From positions 2,030,930-2,094,929 of the forward strand of contig NZ_KZ614146.1 of NCBI RefSeq assembly GCF_002886185.1: a DNA stretch of 64,000 nt, given 5' to 3'. Position 1 is the stretch's first letter. Every line of letters begins with the position of its first letter. Of this stretch, positions 34,689 through 43,867 are shown piece by piece. The stretch comes from Salipaludibacillus neizhouensis. GTDB taxonomy: Bacteria; Bacillota; Bacilli; Bacillales; Salisediminibacteriaceae. A model generated the notes under the pieces. That model was not told where the DNA came from and searched no databases. It worked only from the letters and a program-made list of their open reading frames with translations. The position numbers and the translations under genes were made by a program.

Positions 34689-34892
34689 ATGGGTTCATCA
34701 TACTATCACACAGCTTGTAAATATAAAGGTAGGCCTGTGGAAATTAGGGATTGTTATGGAAAATGTTATCGGGGTACTATAGAATATGTTACACCACACG
34801 GTGTCTATCTTAGTACAGGATCTGGTGGAATATTCTTCCCATTCTTCGCTATTGTTTCTTTAGTACTGTTAGCCTCGTTGTTCTTTTTTTAA
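34689..34892 (+). CDS. Small protein with SH3-like N-terminus and C-terminal membrane helix
   Basis: A 67-residue protein. The first 45 residues (YYHTACKYKGRPVEIRDCYG, CYRGTIEYVTPHGVYL) look like a small beta-barrel with three Cys; the end (FFPFFAIVSLVLLASLFFF) is a membrane helix. ATG 34689 is preferred (GGAGG eleven bases upstream); ATG 34671 would overlap that site. The SigK-like promoter supports a late sporulation gene. Similar short proteins are common in bacilli as hypothetical or spore-associated proteins; role unknown. Confidence 0.6.
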   Translation: MGSSYYHTACKYKGRPVEIRDCYGKCYRGTIEYVTPHGVYLSTGSGGIFFPFFAIVSLVLLASLFFF

Positions 34893-35212
34893 GTAACTAA
34901 TCACTTTAACAGTAAAAAACATTAATGGTATAACAACGTTGCTACATCATTGTTTTTTCAGAAAGGCTTATGGTACTAAATTTGGTAGACATTCAGAAGG
35001 GAAAGCATCTCCTTCTGAATGTTATACATAGAATTTTCATGACACTCTAAGAATTTGGTTTACCTTATCTGATTGATCTTTTATTGATCAGTAAGTTAGA
35101 TCATTTAGCGTATGTTACATATAAATTATAAGAATCGCTTGATCGTGGAATATTGTAAACGAGCACAATATTCCGGATACTCTTTTTCACATTAATCCAG
35201 GTGTAAATCTGA
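34893..35212. other. Intergenic region with palindromes near the transposon end
   Basis: No gene. A perfect palindrome GGAATATTGT / ACAATATTCC lies near 35146-35175 and its arm resembles the transposon terminal sequence, as does GGATTAATGTG on the minus strand near 35190-35199. Confidence 0.4.
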
Positions 35213-35300
35213 AATAATGTGCTATTTTTTTCACGGTATTTCGGAATGTGCAAAAACATGTTCAAATTACTCCAGCGTATATTTACAGAAAAGAAAACCC

Positions 35301-35558
35301 CTAAAAAGGGGCATTAACTAGCATGTAATTTTCTATGTTTATTCGAACCTTGTACACCTCGAATGTGTGGAGAACAAACCTTACTTCACTTTCCAGAGTG
35401 ACAAACCAGTCAGAATCTCTCTCCAAATATGCATGGAGGTACCAGTTCTGTATCCGTAACTCAAATGCATAGCCTTGTTCTATCCAGTAAGGCTGTTGTC
35501 CGATCCATACTCTCCATTCTTGCTGATGATGGTCATATACTAAGATCCCTCGCCTCAT
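35301..35558 (-). CDS. DUF5348 family protein
   Basis: An 85-residue protein starting RGILVYDHHQQEWRVWIGQQ, with WYLHAYLERDSDWFVTLE and EVYKVRINI. The pattern matches DUF5348, a small beta-rich family often found behind ExeA-type ATPases in Bacillales transposons. Its start overlaps the ATPase stop (ATGA type), so it is translationally coupled. Function unknown; an accessory role in transposition or immunity is a guess from context. Confidence 0.7.
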   Translation of the reverse strand: MRRGILVYDHHQQEWRVWIGQQPYWIEQGYAFELRIQNWYLHAYLERDSDWFVTLESEVRFVLHTFEVYKVRINIENYMLVNAPF

Positions 35559-36358
35559 GATAAGCCATGATCCTCTATAGCTAATCTTACGATTTCCTCA
35601 TCTATCTGTTCCTTCTTTAGTTGAAATCCATATAATAAACTGTTAATTGTTAAGGTATTTAGAACTCGAGGCCAGCCCTGGGATCGTAATGCAATCGCTT
35701 CTACTGCTGTTTCCGTAAAGATGGGCATCTTTGCCCCTGCTAACTTCATGTGATGATGAATGTAATTGGAAACTTCCTCCCTAGTTAAGGGTTGAATCTC
35801 ATATTTCATAATCATTCTCTGAGAAAGGGGACGATGATGATTTAACGCTAATCGTGTCTTTAAATGCGGTAAACCAGCTAAGACTAAGATAAAAGGATTC
35901 ATTGAATCCATTTGAAAATTAAATAAAATGGCGATATCCTGTAAAAAAGCATCCTTTGCCATATGCATTTCATCCAAAATGAAAACGGGGGTAATCTTTC
36001 GTTCTCCCGACATTCGTTCAATCCCGTGTTGAATTTGTCTGAAAAGATCAACCTTACGGAACTTCGGTTCCTCCCCCAATCCGTATACCAATCCACGATA
36101 GAAATCCATTACACCACCCGTTGAAAGAGGAAAATAAACGACATGATATAAGGAAGGATTCAATGACTCCTTAAAGGACCGTAAGATAAACGTTTTCCCC
36201 GCACCGGGATCTCCAATAAGGAGACCCATGCCCTTTGTTTTTTGTAAATAATTTAATGCCTGTAATGACCCTTGATAATCATTGGAAGGAAACGCATCCG
36301 AAGGTCGTATATCTTTTGAAAATGGTGTCCGAGCTAAGGAGTAAAAAGATTTATACAT
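35555..36358 (-). CDS. ExeA/TnsC-like AAA ATPase of the transposon
   Basis: A 267-residue AAA ATPase beginning YKSFYSLARTPFSKDI, with Walker A GLLIGDPGAGKTFIL, Walker B PVFILDEMHMA, a sensor-like LVLAGLPHLK and RMIMKYEIQPLT. Such proteins pair with DDE transposases (TnsB/TnsC, TniA/TniB, IstA/IstB) and select or activate targets. AAGGAGG precedes the start; the start overlaps the last codons of the transposase frame (ATGTATAA). It looks intact. Confidence 0.85.
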   Translation of the reverse strand: MYKSFYSLARTPFSKDIRPSDAFPSNDYQGSLQALNYLQKTKGMGLLIGDPGAGKTFILRSFKESLNPSLYHVVYFPLSTGGVMDFYRGLVYGLGEEPKFRKVDLFRQIQHGIERMSGERKITPVFILDEMHMAKDAFLQDIAILFNFQMDSMNPFILVLAGLPHLKTRLALNHHRPLSQRMIMKYEIQPLTREEVSNYIHHHMKLAGAKMPIFTETAVEAIALRSQGWPRVLNTLTINSLLYGFQLKKEQIDEEIVRLAIEDHGLS

Positions 36359-37609
36359 GAGCTTGTTCCTCCTTCACATCGGGCTTTTGAGACAATGAAA
36401 ATGGCGAGCGAACCCGTTTTACATGTGCATTATCTTTCATGGATACGAGAGCTGCTTCAGCCACTTTCTTATCCTCCTCAAAGATATAGACCCCTTTTTC
36501 GTCTAGCCTCACATCGATAGAATGACCAATAAAACGTGATGGTACTTCATAGAGTTGTTTATTTAAGGTGATTGTACTATCTACTTTTACTTTCCGTGCT
36601 CTCTTTTTAGAAAAATCGTTTCAAGAACAGACAAATCCTCCAGAAATGTGAGATCCTTCAGTTGAGATTGAAACATTTCATGTGGTGTTTTACCTTCTAA
36701 AGAGGCGTGAACTCTTCGATGATAATTTACCTCTAACCAGCTCCAAAATCGTTCATTTAACTCTTCTAGTGAATGCACGGGATCGACTTGTAATAATGGA
36801 TAAAACCTCGTTTGGATCGTTTTAAATAGCCTTTCTACCTTCCCTTTAGCACGGGGGTCATACGGCTGCGTGTGAGCTAATGTAATCCCGAGTTGGGCAC
36901 ATGCATATTGAAGTGTTTCAGATCGATAGATCTTGCCATTATCGGCGTATATAATGGTTGGTTTTCCTCGTCGAATCAAGGCCTCTTTCGTTACTACTCT
37001 CAAACCATCAAACTTCTCTGACGAGAAAAATTGCGCATACGGAACCAGCCGAGAACAATCATCAATATAAGCAATTAAAAAGGTTTTTGTCTTTTTCCCA
37101 TTGTTGGGCACATAAGGGCCGTGTGATAAATCAGCCTGCCACAACACGTTCACCTTTTCGTGAGCGAACCGTTTTCTTTCAGGTGTCGCCACCATTTGTT
37201 TCCCAACAAGGTTGTGTTTTTTTAGTAAACGAATTATAGTAGAGTAAGATATTTGGTTTCTTTGTATCTCTCCACGCTCGATTAGTTGTTCGTAGAAAAC
37301 ACTAACCGGCATATGGAGAGATTTTTTTCGTGTTTCTAGGACGAGATCTTGATCATCCGGGGATAGCCGTCGAGAATTTCCTCGATCCATACGCTTCTTA
37401 GGCTTTAAAGCTTCAAATCCATTCCTCCGATAATGAAGAAGCCACTCTTTTATTGTTTTCTCTGCAATTTTCCTTTCTCCATAATAAGGAACAGAATGAA
37501 CTTTCCCTTCCAGTCCTTTAAAATATTCCTTAGGATCTACTTGTCCGTTTAACAGGGGCGCTATTAACCCGTACCTGAAATAGGGCCACTTGTTCACGAG
37601 TTTTTTCAT
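36351..37609 (-). pseudogene. DDE transposase (Mu/IS481/TnsB-like), frameshifted near its 3' end
   Basis: Residues 1-340 (37609-36587) contain an N-terminal HTH and the integrase core with all three acidic residues: VLWQADLSHGP (D), IIYADNGKIYRS (D) and AKGKVERLFKT (E). The frame ends early at KREHGK. A one-base slip in the A-run near 36606 restores RARKVKVDSTITLNKQLYE, RFIGHSIDVRLDEKGVY and the natural end at 36351, which overlaps the ATPase start. So the Mu-C-type beta-barrel domain is encoded in the -1 frame: a frameshift mutation or, less likely, programmed slippage. Confidence 0.8.
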
Positions 37610-37747
37610 TCATGGAATCTTCCTCCTTTTTTATCGAAGGACGACCGGTCATCCATGGTTATTATTCTACTTTTTCAGATAAATTCTGACTATGAAAAAG
37701 GTATGTGGGATAATCAATATTTTTTAAATCGGCTAAATATGGTAGAA

Positions 37748-38278
37748 TTAACGTGCCATAAAGTATGTTGATAAGTGACCCCATGACCTTCGTAAGAAGG
37801 GTGATTCGCCAAAATCAAGGATCATTTTCATATATTTTGTGGCTTCTTTTATAATATCCCGCGACATTCCACTGATTTCCCCTAAGCTGATAAAGAAGCT
37901 ATGAGTCCAATTTATGATCTTGAGGTATCGATGAAGATAAAATCTCGCTAACTGACAGTTTCCTTTTATGCTTTTACTCTGAAGAATCTTGTTTATTCTC
38001 TCTAAAACCGTATGGATCGTATGTTGAAAATAAGGGATTAGAAAGTCTGGAAGGATAGAAATATTAACTTCACATTGTAAACATCTTAAGCGACTAATCG
38101 GGATCCGTTGGATTGTCACTTCCGTTATTCCATACCGCCAGTAATATCCATTACGATGAAGATTTCCGTGTGCCTGACATTTGCAGTTAGGGCATACATC
38201 AAACAATGGAAATCCGTTCTTTTTCCCTCTTTCACCGTATTCCACTAAGCTAATACCAAAATCATGAGAAATGATCAT
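37748..38278 (-). CDS. DUF6431-like Zn-ribbon protein of the transposon
   Basis: A protein of about 176 residues. The N-terminal half carries CPNCKCQAHGNLHRNGYYWR and RLRCLQCEVNISILPDF, a pair of Cys motifs forming a probable zinc ribbon. The C-terminal half is helical (LARFYLHRYLKIINWTHSFF). AAGGGGGAG precedes ATG 38278. Such proteins accompany this transposon type and resemble the DNA-binding part of transposase-associated factors; the exact role is unknown. Confidence 0.65.
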   Translation of the reverse strand: MIISHDFGISLVEYGERGKKNGFPLFDVCPNCKCQAHGNLHRNGYYWRYGITEVTIQRIPISRLRCLQCEVNISILPDFLIPYFQHTIHTVLERINKILQSKSIKGNCQLARFYLHRYLKIINWTHSFFISLGEISGMSRDIIKEATKYMKMILDFGESPFLRRSWGHLSTYFMAR

Positions 38279-38323
38279 AAAAAAACTCCCCCTTCTAATA
38301 TGCAAAAAATTTAGCACATTATT

Positions 38324-38636
38324 CCAGAGAAGTATAGATAGAATTCCGTAGGATTTTGGAAATATAAGCGGTAATCATGAGGATATAAAGTGACTGTTTA
38401 CAGGAAAATGATTACTGCACAATAGCCGTCATTTATACATTACCTACTAATAAAGCAACCTTTGAAACTTACTGGATATTACAATCGTTGTTTCTTTCGT
38501 CTATTACGTTCCTGGTTACCTCTGACGTGAGACTCATTTGTCATGGTGCAACGCTGCCACTAAACTGTTTCACCACAGGGAGGAAAGTGTCTCTCTATCT
38601 TTTGGCATACATTATTTTTGCTTTATTATTCATCCT
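38324..38636. other. Phage-derived noncoding or decayed sequence
   Basis: No gene is supported. The minus strand near 38420-38455 resembles the sequence near 33790-33830 (AAGGTTGCTTTATTAGTAGGTAAT against AAGGTTACTTGATTAGGAGGTAAT), perhaps a repeated phage translation-initiation region. Confidence 0.3.
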
Positions 38637-38780
38637 TCACCGCCAGTCACCCTTTTTTCGATACTTATAAATCCCCCACTCTTTACGCCAACGAGCCAAC
38701 CCTGTTACTGACATGCCTAATTCTTGTGCACTATCGATTTCTCTCATGCCTTTCTTTTTTATTTTCTTATACACATTCAC
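38637..38780 (-). CDS. Small HTH-like phage protein
   Basis: A 47-residue basic protein starting at GTG 38780, overlapping the upstream stop (GTGA). The sequence MREIDSAQELGMSVTGLARW...EWGIYKYRKKG resembles a short helix-turn-helix. Its coupling to the Zn-finger gene fits a phage regulatory pair. It could also be the continuation of that protein after a frameshift. Confidence 0.4.
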   Translation of the reverse strand: MNVYKKIKKKGMREIDSAQELGMSVTGLARWRKEWGIYKYRKKGDWR

Positions 38781-38983
38781 GTGAGGTTTTTAAATTTCGG
38801 TCCACCAGGTTTAGATTCACCCTCCAATAACGCACCAAACTTTCTCAGCTTGACACCGTGTTTACACCCTCTGTTACAATACGCCGTGTTTCTTTTAGGA
38901 TTTTGACAACCGTTACAATGGTTATGTACGATGATGTCCACTTGTTTGAATATCTCAATCCGCTTTTCTTTATCTCGAAGCAT
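38777..38983 (-). CDS. Phage Zn-finger domain protein
   Basis: A 68-residue protein: LRDKEKRIEIFKQVDIIVHN, then CNGCQNPKRNTAYCNRGCKHG with four Cys forming a probable zinc site, then a basic tail. It follows the polymerase gene after about 15 bases on the same strand, as in many Bacillales phage replication modules. The ribosome site is moderate (GAGAGTGG). Confidence 0.6.
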   Translation of the reverse strand: MLRDKEKRIEIFKQVDIIVHNHCNGCQNPKRNTAYCNRGCKHGVKLRKFGALLEGESKPGGPKFKNLT

Positions 38984-38998
38984 GGTTTCACCACTCTC

Positions 38999-40958
38999 TT
39001 AATAATCAGAGACAAAACCATCAGCCGTTAAAGGTAGATCCGGTGCCCAACTAATGGACTCACCCATGATCGCATTCACACTCTCTAAATCTGCTTGGTC
39101 TTTCGGCACGTCCAACACCACTTCATCGTGAACAAGGATCACTGATTGGTAATGGTTATTCTTCAATCTGATGATGGCTTCTGCTAAACAATCACGGGCA
39201 ATGGCTTGGGCCACGTTCTCCGTTAATTTACCGCCATAGGTGTTCATCTTGCTCCACTTCTTTGTGGTTTGATCCATGCCCCAGTAATGGACTGCTTCCT
39301 TGCCAAAATCATTCTCAGATAAAAAAGGTTTGGCATAGAATAACTTCCTCCTTCCGCTTGGCAGTGTAATAGTTAGAAAATCCAATCCGTTGATAATGTC
39401 GCTTTCTCTATTAAGAAGGAGCCCTTTCACTCCTTGCGGTTGTCCGGTTCTCATAACAGCAAGTGCTGCGTTTTCTATGCTGTACCACAGATCAACGATC
39501 CTTTTGTTCGTGCTTCTCCACCGTCTTACAACATCCGGGAGTTCACCTTCTTGTAATCCCATGTTCAACGCGCCCATTTGGATCAGTGCACCAACGGCAC
39601 CCTGGTAACCTAAAGCAAGTTCTGATACTTTCCCTTTGCTTCGTAGTTCGTACTCTGGGTTTCCTTTTTTGATTAACTCGAGGGGGAACTCCAAACATCT
39701 GGGAAGCAGATGCCTCATATATTTTGCCGTGTGTCTTAAAAACTTCCATACGCCATGTTTCACCTGCTAGCCAAGCAATCACTCTCGCTTCGATAGCGTT
39801 GAAGTCACTGACTAACAGCACGTTCCCTTCACTGGGTACAAAAGCTGTACGGATTAATTCAGATAAGGTATTAGGCACGTTTCCATAGATCAACTTGATT
39901 GCATCGCTTTTCTTTTCTTGAACGAGTTGACGAGCATAAGATAGAGTATCCAAATAATTACGAGGTAAGTTTTGGACCTGGACTAATCGACCTGCCCATC
40001 GTCCTGTACGGTTTACCCCGTAAAACTGAAGCAGTCCTCTGACTCGACCATCTTCTCCTTTTGCTTCTTTCATGGCTAGGTATTTTTTCACACTAGTTTT
40101 AGACAGCTCCAAGCGGATCTGTAACATCCGTTTGACGTCTCCTTCTAACGAGTTAACCAGTTCTTCCACGATAGCTTTCTGAAGGTTTTCAACTTCAACA
40201 CCTTTTGAAGCAAGCCATTTTGTAAGTTGTTGTGTGCTGTTGGGATTATCTAATCCTGTTATTTGCGTAGCTTCGGCAGTTAACTCTTTCGTCGATAGAT
40301 GACTGACATACAGAGCGCCTTCAATAAGTGGTGTGTCTACGGCTACCCCGTAAGCATTCATTTCCTGATCGATCTCCCACAGTTTTTGTTCTGCAGCTGG
40401 TATCGGAAAATTACTTAACCAACGTTCGACTTCCATTTCTGTTACAACGTCCTGGATGCAATACTCTATGAATAGATCCCATTTTTCAGGCTCATGGTGT
40501 GGCAACGTTTCTGTTCTTCCGCTGTTCTTCTTGGTGGGTTTAGTTGGTGTGCAAAATAATCGAATTAAAGAGGTTCCAGTACTTAATTTCCTTTTATCGT
40601 TTGGTAGCCCTAGCGCTACGCCTGTAGGCGATAACCCCGCTGTGTATCCGCAATATAAACCGTGGAACATTGTACATCTCCACTGATTTAAAGGAGTATT
40701 TGTTATCGTATTCAAGCAATACCACTCGAAAGCAGCGTTATACGCGTGCTTTGTAACTGCCGGATCTCCGAGAGCCTTCATAACTTCATCAGGAATAGTT
40801 TCATCTTCTGCTAGGTCAACAATTTCTACTGGCTGCCCATCAATAGAGTAAGCAAAGAGTAATATTTTAAAAGCAGGGGACTGTACACTTCTGTACAATC
40901 CCGCTTTTCTAATGTCTATATCACTAAACGTTTCAATGTCTATATTTAACGATTTCAT
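38999..40958 (-). pseudogene. Phage PolA-type DNA polymerase, frameshifted
   Basis: The N-terminal part has a DEDD exonuclease motif (LNIDIETFSDIDIRKAG) and YCIQDVVTEMEVERWL; the polymerase part has GLLQFYGVNRTGRWAGRLVQ, LLVSDFNAIEARVIAWLAG, then after a shift RSKGKVSELALGYQGAVG and VILVHDEVVLDVP. The shift lies at the C5/G5 run near 39685, where GVP should read on into LELIKKGNPEYELR. Two overlapping frames (40958-39543 and 39763-38999) together cover a full polymerase of about 650 residues. Confidence 0.85.
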
Positions 40959-41587
40959 ATCCCATACACGCCACCGTTGTTAACTGGTGCGCCTGTGATC
41001 GGATCGTACTGCAGTTGTTGCTGTGGTGCTTGTCCTCCACCGAAATCAGAATCAGCAGCAGGAGCAGAAGTACCAAGCGCTTCTCCATCACGTGTTTTCT
41101 GTACGTTGGTACTGATATAGCAACCAACGCCCTTTTTACCTGAGAACATGTAAGGACTAAAGTTAATCGCAATACGGCCATACATACCGCTATAGATTTC
41201 TGTTGCATCCATGATCGGCTGTGCGTTTACATCAACTACTTTTGGCGGGTAATCAACCCCGGTTGAAGCCGTGAAGGCCCAGTGTCCTTTGCACTCTTCA
41301 CCAAATGGCATTCCGTCTGAAGGTCTGACACCGTCACCGTCATGAACTGGAATAGCTACGTTAGGAGGAACAACCCCGTTCCACTGCTTGGCTTTCCCTC
41401 TTTCTTTCGCAGCTTCAAGAGCGGCATCAATTTTTTGCTTTGTCTGTACATCTGACTTCGGAAGTAAAACAACCGCGCTGTATTTTGGTGCGCCCCCGTG
41501 TTGGTTTTCACGTGGAGTTAATAGATTTACAAAGCTGAAACGTACCTCACCAGTTACTACTCTTGTTTGGTTTGCTTGATTTTCCAT
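40955..41587 (-). CDS. DUF2815 phage protein
   Basis: A 210-residue protein with VVTGEVRFSFVNLLTPREN, KYSAVVLLPKSDVQTK, AFTASTGVDYPPKVVDV, IYSGMYGRIAINFSPYMFSG and a Gly/Gln-rich acidic C-terminus (DFGGGQAPQQQLQ), as in ssDNA-binding-like proteins. DUF2815 lies between DUF2800 and polymerase genes in phage. ATG 41587 has AAGGAGG upstream. The frame stays open to 41770, adding 61 basic residues that begin exactly at the DUF2800 stop (TAATG); this could be a separate small gene fused by loss of a stop. Confidence 0.75.
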   Translation of the reverse strand: MENQANQTRVVTGEVRFSFVNLLTPRENQHGGAPKYSAVVLLPKSDVQTKQKIDAALEAAKERGKAKQWNGVVPPNVAIPVHDGDGVRPSDGMPFGEECKGHWAFTASTGVDYPPKVVDVNAQPIMDATEIYSGMYGRIAINFSPYMFSGKKGVGCYISTNVQKTRDGEALGTSAPAADSDFGGGQAPQQQLQYDPITGAPVNNGGVYGI

Positions 41588-41769
41588 GTTTACATTCCTC
41601 CTTTTAGGTTCTATTTGTATTTTTCGCTTACGTACTTCAAACCGGTACCTGTATGAATCTTTACCAATCTTCTTGAACAATTCTTTTCGTGCTTTGCTTT
41701 TAGTAGACTCCAATATTCCAAATACATCTTTTTTAGAGACCGTACTGAAAACTGCATATTGATAATCCA

Positions 41770-42945
41770 TTACTGAAAATCGTCTTTCGCATCCACGTCA
41801 TTTGTTACTGCTTCACGTTTGTCCGAAGTAGGAGCAAGCGTAGGTTTTCCTGGTGACTTTTGCACGTGCCCTGGTTCTTCTAGCAAACTACGGTATTCTT
41901 TGGCTCCAAGTTCTTTCTCAAGCTTTGCAACAGTCAATGGGACACGGTCATATAAAACAGCTTCATCGATCCCGCTTATCGTTAAATGTTGAAAAGCTTT
42001 GTCCAGGTCCACGTATGATCGTGATCCTCTACCTGCAACAACCTTCCACCCGGTAATCTCTTTACCTTTCAAACTTTCTTTCAGTACATGATCCTTCAAC
42101 GCCTTGATCCACGAAGCAATGTGTTCTCCTTTTTCAAGAATGGCACCTACTTCTTCATCAGAGATTAAAGGCGGTTTCATCTGTTTAAAATCATCTAAAG
42201 CAGTGAACTGATCCGCTCTCGCACGACACGTTACCTTTGCTTTACAAAACTTGCAGTGTTCTCCTGGTACAAACTCGCCTTCCCCTTCAAAAGCTTTGCG
42301 GGCTATCGGCTTGATCTCTTCTCCCCAGTCCAACAACTCTTGAAGTGGGATCTTATACTCAGAAGCATCGCTGAATAGACGAGGTTGAACGACCACCATT
42401 TGAACGTGTTCAATATTGTGTAGAAAACCATATTCGAGATAAGCACCAAGTGCAAGTTTCATCTGTGGATTTTCTTCTGCACTAACAGGCACCCCCTTCC
42501 CATACTTAAAATCAATCACGTAAAGGGTAGATCCACCGATAACAATGCAGTCCCCGGTTCCAAATCCTTCTGGAACGTAGGTACTAAAATCTAACTTCTT
42601 CTCCACGGCTACAAATGGGGCATAACTAAATCCGTGCGTAATGCCTTGAATGTACTCCAGGTATGTTTCCGTGTGCTTTAACATTTCGTCTTGGAACAAC
42701 TCATTTTCTTTAAATTTCTTGATACGGTTATTAAATTTACGAATGCCCATAGGTTCGGTATAGTGCTTACGTAATCGTAATTCCGCTATCTAATGGGCAA
42801 GTGTTCCTTCTTCAGCAAAGCTAGAAGTTTCATCTTCGAACTTTTCTTCCACACGGGCACTTGGCGTACACGTTAACCAACTAGTTGCACCGCTTGCCGA
42901 TAATAACGCATGGGCACGCTCAGAGTGGGCAATATTATTGCTCAT
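41770..42945 (-). pseudogene. DUF2800 (PD-(D/E)XK nuclease-like) phage gene with nonsense codon
   Basis: It starts at 42945 with MSNNIAHSERAHALLSASGA and AEEGTLAH, meets TAG at 42790-42792 where the family has Glu (EGTLAH-E-IAELRL), and continues in frame for 326 codons. The body shows GTGDCIVIGGSTLYVIDFKYGKG (nuclease core), MVVVQPRLFSD, and a Cys cluster (GEHCKFCKAKVTC) typical of Cas4/AddB-like Fe-S nucleases. Its start overlaps the stop of the upstream phage gene (ATGA). Confidence 0.8.
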
Positions 42946-43157
42946 ATTTTAGCGCCCTTTTCACGAAGCTTTGTTGCAAATGCCCCATATTGCTCCTGTG
43001 GAAGTGCTGTTAATGCTTGTGCTCCGAATGATTCCAATAGAGAAACCAGTTCTTCCCTCTTGCCCTGATCAACTAATTGCGTAGCTGCTACTGCTAATTG
43101 ATCCATTGTGTAAGCTGGCGCAGAATTTGATAGAAAACAAGGCATGGACCGGGACAT
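42942..43157 (-). CDS. Small phage protein, 5' truncated
   Basis: The frame encodes TMDQLAVAATQLVDQGKREE and SFGAQALTALPQEQYGAFAT, a small helical phage protein that normally precedes DUF2800; the stop overlaps the next start. Its first 20 or so residues (MSRSMPCFLSN) are unlike the rest and overlap the opposite-strand repressor fragment, so the true 5' end was probably lost in a deletion. Confidence 0.5.
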   Translation of the reverse strand: MSRSMPCFLSNSAPAYTMDQLAVAATQLVDQGKREELVSLLESFGAQALTALPQEQYGAFATKLREKGAKI

Positions 43158-43299
43158 CAGAGTTATTCAGCGGGCTGCAACTGAAATGACCCCAGAACAA
43201 CGAAGAGAAGCATTAAAAATGTGGGACTTCCTTTTTAAAGAAGTGATCGATGACGCTAAGAAGCAAGAGGATGTGAATGGCGATGACGAGGAAGATTAA
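43144..43299 (+). pseudogene. C-terminal fragment of a phage-type XRE repressor
   Basis: The plus strand reads MDRDIRVIQRAATEMTPEQR and REALKMWDFLFKEVIDDAKK, then an acidic end. This matches the C-terminal tail common to small helix-turn-helix repressors of Bacillales phages. The HTH part is missing: the left border joins the truncated opposite-strand gene, marking a deletion through the lysogeny switch. Confidence 0.55.
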
Positions 43300-43675
43300 T
43301 TTTGAGAAATTAAACAGAGTAATTAAATGCCCACATTGCGACAACGAAGAAATTTTAGGAGATATTTGTCATGTTTGTAATCTCCCAACTGTAAATAAAT
43401 GTAGCGGCTTTGACAAGAAATATTTGCAAGATATCTATGACGGTCCATGGCTAACGTTTGAGAAAAGTTGTGGGAAAATTCTACCAACAAATGCCCGTTA
43501 CTGCTATAGTTGCAATTCAACGTCTACATTTATAGAATGCGGTCATCTTGTTCACCATGAAGAAGAAATGGAGTATTTAAAAGGATTAGACGCAAATAAA
43601 GAAAGAACACCGTTGAATAGAGATGATTACAATGAATTGAGTTCTATTGGTCTAATAGGAAATCAGAATTACTAA
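43277..43675 (+). CDS. Zn-ribbon protein of unknown function (prophage)
   Basis: A 132-residue protein with six Cys in pairs: VIKCPHCDNEEILGDICHVC, NKCSGFDKKYLQD, KSCGKILPTNARYCYSCNST and ECGHLVHH. This suggests two zinc ribbons, the second like a CxxC pair followed by C-G-H. It overlaps the repressor fragment at its start. It is located between repressor and integrase remnants, where phages often carry immunity or anti-repressor genes. No function assigned. Confidence 0.6.
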   Translation: MAMTRKINFEKLNRVIKCPHCDNEEILGDICHVCNLPTVNKCSGFDKKYLQDIYDGPWLTFEKSCGKILPTNARYCYSCNSTSTFIECGHLVHHEEEMEYLKGLDANKERTPLNRDDYNELSSIGLIGNQNY

Positions 43676-43677
43676 CC

Positions 43678-43791
43678 TTAGGTCACAGAAGTATGCAGAT
43701 CACAGCAAATGTATATTCTCATATCAGTGAAAAGATAGAAAAGAACAGTATGGATAAATTCGAGGAATATACCAAAAACATATTTGAGTGA
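43678..43791 (+). pseudogene. int: C-terminal relic of a tyrosine integrase
   Basis: The plus strand encodes LGHRSMQITANVYSHISEK then IEKNSMDKFEEYTKNIFE and a TGA at 43789. LGHxSxQIT...YSH is the box that holds the last catalytic His/Arg-type residues and the nucleophilic Tyr of phage integrases. The upstream 300 or so codons are gone. It ends 80 bases from the attachment core at 43872, as expected for an integrase beside its attachment site. Confidence 0.8.
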
Positions 43792-43867
43792 TATTTTTTG
43801 TCATATTTTTAGGTCAAATTTAAGTCAATAAAAATCGTAATTATATTTTAAAGCGTTTGACCTAAAC

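Larger units (their letters stand above)
35213..38323 (-). mobile_element. Transposon with DDE transposase, AAA ATPase and two accessory genes
   Basis: Four minus-strand genes: a DUF6431-like Zn-ribbon protein, an Mu/IS481-type DDE transposase, an ExeA/TnsC-like ATPase and a DUF5348 protein. They are bounded by inverted copies of AATAATGTGCTA (35213-35224 and, inverted, 38312-38323), each followed inward by a T-rich stretch. Further partial copies (GGAATGTGCA near 35244) suggest multiple transposase-binding sites, as in Tn7-like and Tn402-like ends. It lies inside prophage debris. Target-site duplications were not identified. Confidence 0.7.

Noticed and set aside
35213-38323. CRISPR-associated Tn7-like transposon
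   Set aside because: TnsB/TnsC-like genes are present, but there are no cas genes, no TniQ-like gene and no repeat-spacer array in the window.
38488-38906. Several plus-strand frames of 60-70 codons
   Set aside because: They are antisense to the phage Zn-finger and HTH genes or lie in decayed sequence, without ribosome sites.
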